A DNA stretch of 64,000 nucleotides from Pedobacter mendelii (GTDB lineage Bacteria; Bacteroidota; Bacteroidia; Sphingobacteriales; Sphingobacteriaceae), in the NCBI RefSeq assembly GCF_014635725.1, contig NZ_BMDJ01000001.1, positions 558,001 through 622,000 of the forward strand, written 5' to 3'. The notes beneath the pieces were generated by a model. That model was not told the origin of the DNA, did no database searches, and saw nothing but the letters and a program-made list of their open reading frames with translations. The position numbers and the translations under genes were made by a program. Below, one piece after another: positions 45,622 to 54,594 of the stretch (position 1 is the first letter of the stretch; every line of letters begins with the position of its first letter).

Positions 45622-46569
45622 ATGAGAGAAGCCTTATTTGTAAAACAGAATACAGAAAAGTGGAAACGCTTTGATGAAATACAATCTGCAAATCCTGATG
45701 AACTTGCAGATCGTTTTACAGAGATTACAAACGATTTAGCTTATTCAAAAACCTTTTATCCAAATTCAAAAACCACAGCCTACCTTAATGGTTTGGCTTC
45801 GAAATTGCATTATTCGCTTTATAAAAACAAGAAAGAAAAATCGAACAGATTTTTATATTTCTGGCAAAGCGAACTTCCGTTGCTTTTCTTTGAGCATAAA
45901 AAGCAAATTATTTACGCACTTGCATTTTTTTTAGTGTCTTGTGCAATTGGTGCTATATCAGCCAAATATGATGATACTTTTATTCGTTTAATTTTAGGCG
46001 ATGGGTATGTGAACATGACAAATGATAATATTTCGAAAGGCGATCCTTTTGGCGTTTACAAACAAGAAAATCCATTTTTAATGTTTATTAGAATTGGCGC
46101 TAATAATATTTACGTTTCGCTGTATACTTTTGTTTTGGGTGTTATTTTCTCTTTCGGCTCGATTACATCGCTTTTCAGAAACGGCGTTATGCTTGGCTCG
46201 TTTCAATACTTTTTCTTTAGCAAGGGTTTAGGTTTGCAATCTGTTTTAGTAATTTGGATACACGGAACTCTTGAAATTTCTGCCATAGTTTTGGCAGGCG
46301 CCGCCGGATTGGTTTTAGGCAATAGTATGTTATTTCCAAAAACCTATACCAGAAAAGCTTCTATTTTAAAAGGTGCAAAAGATGGATTAAAAATTGTTTT
46401 AGGCCTTATACCAATTTTTATTATTGCAGCATTTTTTGAAAGTTTTATAACCCGACATACTGAAATGCCTATGTGGCTAAGCGGCTTTATTTTAACAGCT
46501 TCGGCAACATTTATTATTTGGTACGTATTTATCTACCCCATTCAAATTAATAAAAAAACACTCATCTAA
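45622..46569 (+). CDS. Stage II sporulation protein M-like membrane protein
   Basis: 315 residues. A charged N-terminal cytoplasmic segment, then about five membrane helices; GVIFSFGSITSLFRNGVMLG and WIHGTLEISAIVLAGAAGL carry the SpoIIM-family pattern. No sporulation genes exist here; in Bacteroidota this family opens MoxR/DUF58 clusters. First gene of a six-gene operon (next gene 5 bases away). Confidence 0.88.
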   Translation: MREALFVKQNTEKWKRFDEIQSANPDELADRFTEITNDLAYSKTFYPNSKTTAYLNGLASKLHYSLYKNKKEKSNRFLYFWQSELPLLFFEHKKQIIYALAFFLVSCAIGAISAKYDDTFIRLILGDGYVNMTNDNISKGDPFGVYKQENPFLMFIRIGANNIYVSLYTFVLGVIFSFGSITSLFRNGVMLGSFQYFFFSKGLGLQSVLVIWIHGTLEISAIVLAGAAGLVLGNSMLFPKTYTRKASILKGAKDGLKIVLGLIPIFIIAAFFESFITRHTEMPMWLSGFILTASATFIIWYVFIYPIQINKKTLI

Positions 46570-46574
46570 ATATT

Positions 46575-47459
46575 ATGCTTTTAAAAATAGAGTTTAAAAA
46601 GATACGAGACTTTGGTCAGATTATAAACGATACATTCACATTTATTCGCCAGAATTTTAAGCCTTTGGTTAAAAATTATTTCATCTTTTGCGGACTTTTT
46701 GTTTTAGGCGGTATGCTATCTATGCTATTACAGCAATACAAAACCGTTAACATGATTAATAGTATTGATTCGAATACAGCAAAAGATGTATTTGGTTTCG
46801 CTACGCTTTATGGAATAGAATATTACCTGGCTATTCTATTTTCACTTGCTGGCTATGCCAGTACAACAGTGGTTACACTATCTTATATCGCAGTTTATGT
46901 GCAAAAAGGAAATGAAACACCAACAATTGATGAAGTGTGGGGGTATTTTAAGTATTATTTCTTCAGGGTTTTTGGGAGCTCTATCCTGCTGATCTTGCTT
47001 CTAATTTTCGGCTTTTTATTTTGCCTGGTTCCGGGTTTTTGGTTGTTCCCATTTATAGCGATGATTTTTCCGATTATGATAATAGAAAATGGTACTTTAA
47101 GTTACTCCTTTACCAGAAGTTTTAAAATTATTAAAGATAATTTCTGGTTAACCTTTGGCACCTTAATTATCATTTGGATTATTGTTTATGCTTGCATGTC
47201 GATTGTGGTTTTACCAACTACCCTATTTAGTATGATTGGTATGTTTGCATCTAAAAAACCGCACATGTCTTTAACCTTCACTATGCTTACAACCGTTTTA
47301 CAATATCTTTGCCAGGTATGTACCGTCATTCCGATTGTTACAATAACTTTATCGTACTTCAGTTTGGTTGAGCAGAAAGAAAGTACAGGGTTAATGGAGC
47401 GTATTTCTAATTTTGGTATAACAGATAAACCTGCTGATACAAGACCTGAAGAATATTAA
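46575..47459 (+). CDS. Multi-pass membrane protein of the MoxR-cluster
   Basis: 294 residues with about six hydrophobic segments and the pattern FTFIRQNFKPLVKNYF at the start, resembling the 'glycerophosphoryl diester phosphodiesterase membrane domain' group. No catalytic motif recognised. It lies between the SpoIIM and DUF4129 genes, with 5-base and 1-base gaps, so it probably works with them. Confidence 0.7.
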   Translation: MLLKIEFKKIRDFGQIINDTFTFIRQNFKPLVKNYFIFCGLFVLGGMLSMLLQQYKTVNMINSIDSNTAKDVFGFATLYGIEYYLAILFSLAGYASTTVVTLSYIAVYVQKGNETPTIDEVWGYFKYYFFRVFGSSILLILLLIFGFLFCLVPGFWLFPFIAMIFPIMIIENGTLSYSFTRSFKIIKDNFWLTFGTLIIIWIIVYACMSIVVLPTTLFSMIGMFASKKPHMSLTFTMLTTVLQYLCQVCTVIPIVTITLSYFSLVEQKESTGLMERISNFGITDKPADTRPEEY

Positions 47460-47460
47460 A

Positions 47461-48186
47461 ATGCCGAAGTTTTTGTTTAAATTTTTGATGCTTTTTATTT
47501 TGCTTTTTGCTTCATCGAATAGTTATGCTCAAAATTTAAAATCACAAACTAAAAAGGTTATTAAAATCGATAGTAGCCAAATAGTACCTAAAAAGTTTGA
47601 TAAGCAAGCTTTAGAAGATTATGCAGAACAAAAAGAATTTCAATATGATGAAGCTATAACCAGAGATTTATCACTTTGGGATAGATTTTGGATGTGGTTT
47701 TGGAATATGATTGGCGATCTTTTTAAAGGTGCAGCTTCTAATCCTGTTTCCAAATATTTCTTTATAGGTATTGGTATAGCCATCCTTTTTTACATCGTTA
47801 TTAAAGTAGTAGGTGCCGAAAATATTTTTAGTAAAAAATCTAAAGAAACTATTTTACCTTACGATATTTTGAATGAGAATATCCACGAAATTGATTACGA
47901 AACAGAAATTCAACGTTTAATTGAACAAGGAAAATATCGCCTTGCAGTTCGTTTATTATATTTAAGAACATTAAAAAAATTAAGTGATTCCGAAATTATC
48001 CAATGGCAGCCAGAAAAAACCAATTACAACTATTTAACTGAAATTTCTAGGCCAGAAATTAAAAACGAATTCAGCGTATTGACACATCAATTCGATTACA
48101 TCTGGTATGGAGATTTCCCAATAGACGGGCAAAAATTCGAACCGATTAAACAATCCTTTAACCATTTTAATTCGCAAATTAAATGA
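47461..48186 (+). CDS. DUF4129 protein
   Basis: 241 residues: signal peptide (ending SYAQN), a short acidic periplasmic part, one membrane helix (YFFIGIGIAILFYIVIKVV), and a cytoplasmic DUF4129 domain (YRLAVRLLYLRTLKKLSD, FDYIWYGDFPI). Overlaps the next ORF by four bases. Function unknown, conserved in this operon type. Confidence 0.85.
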   Translation: MPKFLFKFLMLFILLFASSNSYAQNLKSQTKKVIKIDSSQIVPKKFDKQALEDYAEQKEFQYDEAITRDLSLWDRFWMWFWNMIGDLFKGAASNPVSKYFFIGIGIAILFYIVIKVVGAENIFSKKSKETILPYDILNENIHEIDYETEIQRLIEQGKYRLAVRLLYLRTLKKLSDSEIIQWQPEKTNYNYLTEISRPEIKNEFSVLTHQFDYIWYGDFPIDGQKFEPIKQSFNHFNSQIK

Positions 48187-49382
48187 AAGGATATAAAATT
48201 TATTTTGCAATCGGCCTCACACTAATATTAGTTTATCTTGTTGCACAATTTAACAAACCAACCCCAACAGATTGGTCTCCATCTTATCTAAAAAAAGATA
48301 AGATACCTTACGGCACTTTCATTCTTTACAACAGGATAAAAGATGTACTGCCAAAAGCCAAGGTTAAACCTTCAGTGCTGCCAATTTATAATACCGTTAA
48401 AACTCAAAACTTTAAAAATAGCGCATATCTAATCGTGGCGCCAATAATTGATATCAATAAAGTTGATTTCGAGCAATTAAAAAAATACATGCTTGCAGGA
48501 AATAAGGTATTTATTGCAAGCTACGATTTAGGTAATTATACAAGAAAAGCCTTAAAATTAAAGGTTGCTACGAGCTTTTCACAAAATGGAAGTTCACTAA
48601 ATTTCACAAACCCAAATTTAAAAACCGTTGTGAATTATGGTTTCGAAAAAGGAATTGGAAGTAATTATTTTAGTGAAATTGATAAAGATAAAGCAACCAT
48701 TTTAGGTATTGATGCCAACAATAAACCAAATTTTGTACGATACGATTATGGTAAGGGATCTCTTTTTTTGATAGCAGGACCTGGCTTTTATAGCAACTTT
48801 AACCTTCTGGATAAATATGGTGCTGAATATGCGGCAAAAACCTTAAGCTATATTCAAGGTTCGGAAAACTTAATTTTTGACGAATATTTTACCATAGCTA
48901 AAACAGGAGAAACCTATATTTTAAGGGTTTTCTTTAAACATCCCGAATTGCAATATGCCTATTACCTGTGCATCTTTAGTTTGTTACTTTTTGTTTTTTA
49001 CGAAATTAAACGCAGACAAAGGATTATACCAATTTTGGATCCTTATACAAACACATCAGTTGCCTATGCACATGTTGTAGGAAGCGTTTATTATCACCAA
49101 AGAAATAATTTAGATATCGCTATAAAGAAAATCAATTATTTAATGGAGCATTTACGCAGCAGATATTACCTAAAAACCAACGATATACAAAAAGACTTCT
49201 CAGAAACATTGAAACTAAAAACAGGAATTAACGAAACACTTGCTAAAACATTAACTAGGTATTTTATGCATGTGCCAAACTTAACCGAGTTTAGTGATGC
49301 AGATTTAATCGGCCTTAATGATATTATAGAACAATTTTACAAAAACACTAAACCTAATGGAGCAGGAACAGGAACAATTTAA
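48183..49382 (+). CDS. DUF4350 membrane protein
   Basis: 399 residues: N-terminal membrane anchor, a large extracytoplasmic domain with DUF4350-like PYGTFILYNRIKDVLP and NLIFDEYF, a second membrane helix (YYLCIFSLLLFVFYEI), and a cytoplasmic helical tail. Overlaps the MoxR gene by 26 bases, indicating tight coupling. Confidence 0.82.
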   Translation: MKGYKIYFAIGLTLILVYLVAQFNKPTPTDWSPSYLKKDKIPYGTFILYNRIKDVLPKAKVKPSVLPIYNTVKTQNFKNSAYLIVAPIIDINKVDFEQLKKYMLAGNKVFIASYDLGNYTRKALKLKVATSFSQNGSSLNFTNPNLKTVVNYGFEKGIGSNYFSEIDKDKATILGIDANNKPNFVRYDYGKGSLFLIAGPGFYSNFNLLDKYGAEYAAKTLSYIQGSENLIFDEYFTIAKTGETYILRVFFKHPELQYAYYLCIFSLLLFVFYEIKRRQRIIPILDPYTNTSVAYAHVVGSVYYHQRNNLDIAIKKINYLMEHLRSRYYLKTNDIQKDFSETLKLKTGINETLAKTLTRYFMHVPNLTEFSDADLIGLNDIIEQFYKNTKPNGAGTGTI

Positions 49383-50340
49383 CCAACGAACAGATTTAAG
49401 TGCATTAAATGAAGCCGTAACTCAGATTCGGAGCGTACTTGGCAATATCATTATCGGTCAAAAACAGGTTATCGATTTTTTAATTGTCGGCTTGCTTGCC
49501 GATGGCCATATTTTAATTGAAGGTGTGCCAGGCGTTGCAAAAACTTTAAGCGCTAAATTGCTTGCAAAATCTATCGATGCTCAATTTTCAAGAGTGCAAT
49601 TTACACCCGATTTAATGCCATCCGATGTTTTAGGAACGCCAATCTTCAACACAAAAACTGGTGATTTCGAATTTAGAAAAGGCCCGATTTTCGGTAATAT
49701 TATCTTGGTTGATGAAATTAATCGTGCCCCAGCAAAAACACAATCAGCTTTATTCGAGGTAATGGAAGAGCGACAGGTTACTATTGATGGCACAACTTAT
49801 ATAATGGATGAGCCATTTATGGTTTTAGCCACTCAAAATCCAATTGAACAAGAAGGAACTTATCGTTTACCTGAAGCACAACTGGATAGATTTTTATTCA
49901 AGATTGAGGTAAAATATCCATCATTGGAAGAAGAAACTGAAATCTTATTGGCGCAACATTCATTGGTTAATAAAACACTTTTAAACGATGTTAAACCAGT
50001 GCTTTCGGTTAAACAGATTCAGGATGCGAGGAGTATTATTCGCAACTTACATGTTGAGCCAAAATTACTGGAGTTTATTGCAAAAATTGTTAACGAAACA
50101 CGCAACAACGCATCACTTTATTTAGGTGCTTCGCCAAGGGCCTCGCTTGCAATTGTGCATAGCGCTAAAGCTCTTGCAGCTATTAAAAATAGAGATTTTG
50201 TTACGCCTGATGATATTATTACAGTTGCCGTACCGGTTTTAGTACATCGTATTTTACTATCTCCCGAAAAAGAAATGGAAGGGTTAACAACAACCGATGT
50301 AGTAAATCAAATTATTAAAAGAATAGAAATACCAAGGTAG
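49357..50340 (+). CDS. MoxR family AAA+ ATPase
   Basis: 327 residues. Walker A GVPGVAKT near residues 59-66, Walker B IILVDEINRAPAKTQSALFEVMEE, sensor and arginine-finger regions (ATQNPIEQEGTYRLPEAQLDRFLF). MoxR ATPases act as chaperones with VWA or DUF58 partners; the DUF58 gene follows. Starts within the DUF4350 gene. Confidence 0.95.
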   Translation: MEQEQEQFNQRTDLSALNEAVTQIRSVLGNIIIGQKQVIDFLIVGLLADGHILIEGVPGVAKTLSAKLLAKSIDAQFSRVQFTPDLMPSDVLGTPIFNTKTGDFEFRKGPIFGNIILVDEINRAPAKTQSALFEVMEERQVTIDGTTYIMDEPFMVLATQNPIEQEGTYRLPEAQLDRFLFKIEVKYPSLEEETEILLAQHSLVNKTLLNDVKPVLSVKQIQDARSIIRNLHVEPKLLEFIAKIVNETRNNASLYLGASPRASLAIVHSAKALAAIKNRDFVTPDDIITVAVPVLVHRILLSPEKEMEGLTTTDVVNQIIKRIEIPR

Positions 50341-50394
50341 AACTGTGAACAATTTTCAATTTAGCAATTCGAACAATTAACCAAATCAACTTAC

Positions 50395-51741
50395 TTGAAA
50401 AAAATATTTCAGCGATATTACACCAACTTATTTTTAACCGACCGTTTATTTACAGCGCTAGGATTCTGTGTGTTGCTTTTTATTTTAAAGTTCTTTTTTA
50501 AATGGCTGGGCGATATCCCTGAAATTGTAACAGGCCTTGTTTTTCTTTTATTCCTTTTAGATGTTGTTATTCTTTACCGAAATAAAAAAGGCGTTGAAGC
50601 GCATCGAATTACATCGAAAAGGCTGAGTAATGGCGATGATAACCCGATTCAAATAGAGCTTAAAAATCAATATGGCTTTGGTGTTAAACTTCATGTTATT
50701 GATGAAGTTCCATTTCAGTTTCAACTCCGTGATAAAGATTTTAAGCTGCAGTTACAATCGGGTAGTATAAAATCCATTCACTATAATTTGCGCCCAACTA
50801 AACGTGGCGAATATGATTTTGGATTTATAAGGGTTTACACCGGATCGCCCATAGGTTTGGTTAATAGAAGGTATAATTTTGATGGGGCGAAAGTATTGCC
50901 GGTGTTTCCATCTTTTATAAATTTGGGACAATATGAATTGATGGCCATTTCACATCATTTAACTGAATTTGGCATTAAGAAAATTAGAAAAGTTGGACAA
51001 AGCGTCGAATTTGATCAGATTAAAAATTATGTTGGCGGTGATGATATCCGAACAATAAACTGGAAAGCCACTGCCCGAAAAGGCGGATTAATGGTGAATA
51101 CCTATACCGATGAACGCTCACAAAATGTGTATTGTATTATCGACAAATCGCGTGTTATGCGAATGCCTTTCGAGAGCTTAAGCTTGTTAGATTATGCCAT
51201 AAATGCAAGCGTAGCTTTATTAAAGGTTGCCATGCTGAAACAAGATAAGGCTGGTTTAATTACGCTTTCGGAAACTATTGGTTCTGTTATACTTGCAGAA
51301 AGGAAACCTGCTCAATTAGGCCACATCATGCAGGTTTTGTATAAAGAAAAAACACGCTACCTCGAAAGCAATATGGAAGCCTTGTACAGCACCATTCGCT
51401 CGGTAATAAAGCAAAGGAGTTTGGTTGTTTTCTTTACCAATTTCGAAAGTTTATCTGCTTTGCAAAGACAACTGCCTTACCTTAAAAAGATTTCAAAATA
51501 CCACCTTTTGGTTGTTGTATTTTTTGAAAATACTGAGCTTAAAAGTTTAAGTATTGAGCCAGCCAAGGATGTTGAAGGTATTTACCACAAAACCATTGCT
51601 GAGAAATTTATTTACGAAAAAAAGCAAATGGCGCTTGAACTGAATAAATATGGCATTCTATCAATTCTTACATCGCCGCAAAAACTAACCATTAATGTAA
51701 TTAATCAGTATCTGGCATTAAAAGCGCAACAGCGAATTTAG
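50395..51741 (+). CDS. DUF58 protein (MoxR partner)
   Basis: 448 residues from a TTG start. Two N-terminal membrane segments, then DDIRTINWKATARKGGLMVN, the DUF58 signature, and a VWA-like fold after it (YCIIDKSRVMRM). Last gene of the operon. Its final 63 bases lie within the 128-bp direct repeat that recurs beyond the RAYT element. Confidence 0.9.
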   Translation: MKKIFQRYYTNLFLTDRLFTALGFCVLLFILKFFFKWLGDIPEIVTGLVFLLFLLDVVILYRNKKGVEAHRITSKRLSNGDDNPIQIELKNQYGFGVKLHVIDEVPFQFQLRDKDFKLQLQSGSIKSIHYNLRPTKRGEYDFGFIRVYTGSPIGLVNRRYNFDGAKVLPVFPSFINLGQYELMAISHHLTEFGIKKIRKVGQSVEFDQIKNYVGGDDIRTINWKATARKGGLMVNTYTDERSQNVYCIIDKSRVMRMPFESLSLLDYAINASVALLKVAMLKQDKAGLITLSETIGSVILAERKPAQLGHIMQVLYKEKTRYLESNMEALYSTIRSVIKQRSLVVFFTNFESLSALQRQLPYLKKISKYHLLVVVFFENTELKSLSIEPAKDVEGIYHKTIAEKFIYEKKQMALELNKYGILSILTSPQKLTINVINQYLALKAQQRI

Positions 51742-51806
51742 TTTGTAAATTCAATTGCCAGTTTGAACCGAAAATTACAAACTGTTAATTATCTACTCTT
51801 CCTCTC
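51679..51806 (+). repeat. 128-bp direct repeat, left copy
   Basis: Matches 52783-52910 with two mismatches (GCGCAACAGCGA versus GCACAACAGCGG). It covers the last 63 bases of the DUF58 gene, a hairpin (AGTTTGTAA at 51740 / TTACAAACT at 51775), and the 14 bases equivalent to the end of the nucleoid-associated-protein gene. Confidence 0.92.
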
Positions 51807-51810
51807 CATT

Positions 51811-51904
51811 TCCTCGGTCTGTGTCCTCACAGAACGAAAGATTAATAAAACTCATCTCTTAAAACAAATCCTCGGTCTGTGTCCTCACAGGCAGAAAGAT
51901 TAAT
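51811..51904. repeat. Left REP-like hairpins, tandem 58-base unit
   Basis: Two units starting TCCTCGG at 51811 and 51869, each with the palindrome CTGTG/TCCT/CACAG and then GAAAGATTAATAAAA(C/T)TCAT. The second unit ends in the RAYT stop region; the first carries a diverged copy of the last RAYT codons (reads DEFY-stop versus NEFY-stop), so the transposase 3' end was duplicated with the hairpin. Confidence 0.75.
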
Positions 51905-52424
51905 AAAATTCATTTCTGTAATCTGTTAGAAAGCCAAAATTATCAAAACCAGTCATGTAAAAATTTGCTGAAGAGTAAGGATAATTTTCCGGACTCTCAC
52001 ACAAACTCCACTTTTCTTGCAAAGGATTTCGATGGATATAATCAATTTTTTGCTCAACCTTAACTTTAGAATCCATTAAAACTGCTAGTGGATCTCTTTG
52101 CCATAAACGAAATTTCCTTTCTTGATCATCTACTTTAAAACTCATTAATTTACTCATGCTTTTAGATTTCATATCTTCAAAAATTTTGTGAGAGGTGAAT
52201 TTATTAAAGCTTGCATAAGGCATCTCTTTTCCATTCATTTGAACCATTTTCCAAACGATATGAAGATGATTTGGCATAATTACAAAAGCATAAATAATGA
52301 CTTTTTTTCGTTCTACCAGTTCTTTCATTGTATTCAATACTACTTGCTTATATAATGGGTTTTCAAAAACACAATACCAATCTTTAATAGTATCAGTCCA
52401 AAAATATACTTCACCTTCAATCAT
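51900..52424 (-). CDS. REP-associated tyrosine transposase (Y1/IS200-like)
   Basis: 174 residues from the ATG before IEGEVYFWTD; the frame stays open to an ATG at 52499, but the extra residues do not look like the family. The HUH motif is in VIMPNHLHIVW and the single catalytic Tyr in QKIDYIHRNP; VERKKVIIYAF and PLAVLMDSKVKVEQ fit RAYT proteins. These enzymes nick and move REP hairpins as ssDNA. It is surrounded by such hairpins on both sides. Confidence 0.88.
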   Translation of the reverse strand: MIEGEVYFWTDTIKDWYCVFENPLYKQVVLNTMKELVERKKVIIYAFVIMPNHLHIVWKMVQMNGKEMPYASFNKFTSHKIFEDMKSKSMSKLMSFKVDDQERKFRLWQRDPLAVLMDSKVKVEQKIDYIHRNPLQEKWSLCESPENYPYSSANFYMTGFDNFGFLTDYRNEFY

Positions 52425-52542
52425 TTTTGAATTGCGTTCCTGCTTAAAAATATTTTCAATCATCATAATTAAAAATATAAAAATATTAATGGAACACAAT
52501 TTTTTCGGTGTGAAGGAGATTTCAACTAATAGTTCATGTTTC

Positions 52543-52775
52543 GGTATGTGGGGACACAGACCAAGAAGAAGATCAAAATCAAATCACACTTTAATCCATG
52601 GTCTGTGTCCGCATAGACCATTATTACCAATCGTTCATGTTTCTGTATGTGAAGACACACCGAGGAGTAGATGAGAATAAAATTAAATTCAACTATAATA
52701 TTACCCGTGCTCTGTGTCCCCACAAACCATCGTAACAAATCGTTAATGTTTCCGTCTGTGGGGACACAGACCGAG
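52543..52775. repeat. Right REP-like hairpin cluster, alternating orientation
   Basis: Five hairpins at 52543-52562, 52600-52619, 52643-52662 (degenerate), 52710-52729 and 52754-52771 (perfect GTCTGTG/GGGA/CACAGAC). They alternate in orientation and form two tandem units of about 110 bases, each containing a pair separated by a TTACCAATCGTTCATGTTT-like spacer. Confidence 0.75.
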
Positions 52776-52782
52776 GAGGATT

Positions 52783-52910
52783 CAAAAACTAACCATTAAT
52801 GTAATTAATCAGTATCTGGCATTAAAAGCACAACAGCGGATTTAGTTTGTAAATTCAATTGCCAGTTTGAACCGAAAATTACAAACTGTTAATTATCTAC
52901 TCTTCCTCTC
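52783..52910 (+). repeat. 128-bp direct repeat, right copy
   Basis: Second copy of 51679-51806. Its first part is a displaced copy of the DUF58 gene end; its last 14 bases are the real 3' end of the minus-strand nucleoid-associated-protein gene. Confidence 0.92.
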
Positions 52911-53955
52911 TAAAATAAACCTTGTAGTAATTCATAGATTTATCATCGTCATAACCTTTTTCAATCATATCCTTGTTTCCATGAATATAAATATGAAAAT
53001 TCTTATCCAACTTTAACACACTTTTATAAGCCCGGGCTTGCTTTTTTACGGCAGATTCAGCAATTTCAAAAGAATCAGCAATTGGCGATTCGTATTCCTG
53101 CTCGTAATTTTTCTTATAGCTTTTAAACGATTCTATACCTTCAGCGTTACCAATCACTTCGTTGCCAAATTCCTCAATATCGAAGGTTTCTTTCTCTTTA
53201 AAATACTTCATAGAACGATTAAGCAAATCAATTTTATCGGCTTTGCTTATCTCGTATTCATCATCCATTTTTTGAGTTACAAAGCTTTTATAAACACCTA
53301 AAACATTATTGGTTTGGTTATAGCTATCGTTGCGGATTTTGAGTTTTAAAAATTCATCCTTCCAATAAACTGCGCTATCATTACTACTCTTTGCTTGATC
53401 AAAAACAACAACTTTGTAACCTTCTGTTTTATCAACACTAAAAATTAAACAGCCTTTATCTAACTTATTTATACTAATTGCATCCTGCTCATAACTCATC
53501 CCAAAACCATCTTGCTCAGGATAAACTTTTAGATAAGTATCTTTTGTTTCAGATTTAAAAATACCAATAACATCCAACTGTTCGCCTTCAATCTGCACTT
53601 TTTCGAAATAAGCCACATAAAGCTCACCTGATTTAATTTTCGGATGATTGGCTACATCATATAAATATTTCACCAATTGCTGAGAATCTTCGTGGAAAAG
53701 TTCTTTGTTTTCGAAAATTTCATTTGCAAAGTGAAAGACTTCATTAAGCTGAAGATTATCATTTGGATGATAAAAACGATAAACCTCATTAACTTTTTCG
53801 AAAGGTTTTAAAAAAAATTGCATCAATAAATTACCAAGTAATTCATCTTCAATTTTTAAAGGCGAATCAGATAACTTATAATATTCTTCAACTAATTTAT
53901 TGCCCGTATGGTGGATGGAAAGTTGCTTAAGAGAAGCCTCGAAAAATGAAATCAT
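52897..53955 (-). CDS. Nucleoid-associated protein (NdpA/YejK family)
   Basis: 352 residues, normal for the family. N-terminal SIHHTGNKLVEEYYKLSD and the ANHPKIKSGELYVAYFEKV block are typical; the C-terminus ends in KVYFREEE. Binds the nucleoid; molecular role not well known. The last codons lie in the 128-bp repeat. The ATG is five bases after a perfect -7 box, so it may be leaderless. Confidence 0.88.
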   Translation of the reverse strand: MISFFEASLKQLSIHHTGNKLVEEYYKLSDSPLKIEDELLGNLLMQFFLKPFEKVNEVYRFYHPNDNLQLNEVFHFANEIFENKELFHEDSQQLVKYLYDVANHPKIKSGELYVAYFEKVQIEGEQLDVIGIFKSETKDTYLKVYPEQDGFGMSYEQDAISINKLDKGCLIFSVDKTEGYKVVVFDQAKSSNDSAVYWKDEFLKLKIRNDSYNQTNNVLGVYKSFVTQKMDDEYEISKADKIDLLNRSMKYFKEKETFDIEEFGNEVIGNAEGIESFKSYKKNYEQEYESPIADSFEIAESAVKKQARAYKSVLKLDKNFHIYIHGNKDMIEKGYDDDKSMNYYKVYFREEE

Positions 53956-53960
53956 AGCAA

Positions 53961-53968
53961 CAAAAGTA
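53961..53968 (-). promoter_or_regulatory. -7 box immediately before the nucleoid-associated-protein gene
   Basis: TACTTTTG on the minus strand, five bases, then the ATG at 53955. -33 element weak. Confidence 0.5.
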
Positions 53969-54021
53969 AGTAAATAATAGGCTTTCTCAGGAAGCAGTTT
54001 TCAACTATTCTTTTATTTAAA

Positions 54022-54594
54022 TTAGTTCGCCACTATCAATTTATTCAAAAATTCACCAAATTTTTCATCTGAATAGTTTGCAATTCCTTCATGCTTAAAA
54101 GATATTCTTCCTTGCTTATCAAAAATTAATGTTGTGGGTAAAGAACCTGTAAAAATCTGTTCAGGCACATTACTTTCGACTTTGTAAACTGGTAATTCGA
54201 ATTTCTTATTTAACATAAACTTGTTTGCCTTTGTCAAATCGCCATCCGCATCTACGAAAATAAAAACCACATTTGGGTCGTTTTTAAACTGTGTGTAAAG
54301 TTTATTTATAGATGGAAATTCTGCCCTGCAAGGTGGACACCAGGTTGCCCAAAAATTTAAAAAAACAACCTTGCCTTTCAAATCTCCTAAATCAATCACT
54401 TCTCCTTTTGAATTGCTAAATTTAATACCTCTAAGATTAACAGCCTCAACTTTACTTTCCTCTATGTTGGGCGAATAGAAACCAATTTCCATTAAACCTT
54501 TCAAAAAGACTGCTTTCGCATCGGGTACAAAAATAACCACCAGTAATAAAATGATGAAGATTGTGTTTAAGATGTTCTTTTTAATGAGTTTCAT
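54022..54594 (-). CDS. TlpA family thiol-disulfide oxidoreductase
   Basis: 190 residues from the ATG before KLIKKNILN; an upstream in-frame ATG at 54612 is possible. One N-terminal membrane anchor (TIFIILLLVVIFV), then a thioredoxin fold with VFLNFWATWCPPCRAEFP (WCPPC) and a cis-Pro in GSLPTTLIF. Membrane-tethered periplasmic reductase, as in cytochrome c maturation or copper handling. It is divergent from a small His/Cys-bearing protein and a metal-type receptor, which hints at a metal context. Confidence 0.88.
   Translation of the reverse strand: MKLIKKNILNTIFIILLLVVIFVPDAKAVFLKGLMEIGFYSPNIEESKVEAVNLRGIKFSNSKGEVIDLGDLKGKVVFLNFWATWCPPCRAEFPSINKLYTQFKNDPNVVFIFVDADGDLTKANKFMLNKKFELPVYKVESNVPEQIFTGSLPTTLIFDKQGRISFKHEGIANYSDEKFGEFLNKLIVAN

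Larger units (their letters stand above)
51807..52782. mobile_element. RAYT/REP transposable unit between the duplicated 128-bp flanks
   Basis: A 976-base insert holding a REP-associated tyrosine transposase gene and about seven short hairpins. Its ends are inverted: 51813-51833 and 52755-52775 are complementary at 20 of 21 positions. Long direct repeats flank it; IS200/RAYT elements are not known to make target duplications of this kind. Confidence 0.75.

Noticed and set aside
45622..46569. Evidence of sporulation
   Set aside because: SpoIIM-family proteins are widespread in non-spore-formers within MoxR clusters; no other sporulation genes are present.
51900..52499. Long 199-residue start for the transposase
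   Set aside because: The first 25 residues are hydrophobic and unlike the family; the start at 52424 gives the normal N-terminus, though not proven.
52500..52790. CRISPR-like array of short repeats near the RAYT gene
   Set aside because: Repeats are self-complementary hairpins with alternating orientation, unequal spacing and no cas genes; they fit REP elements.
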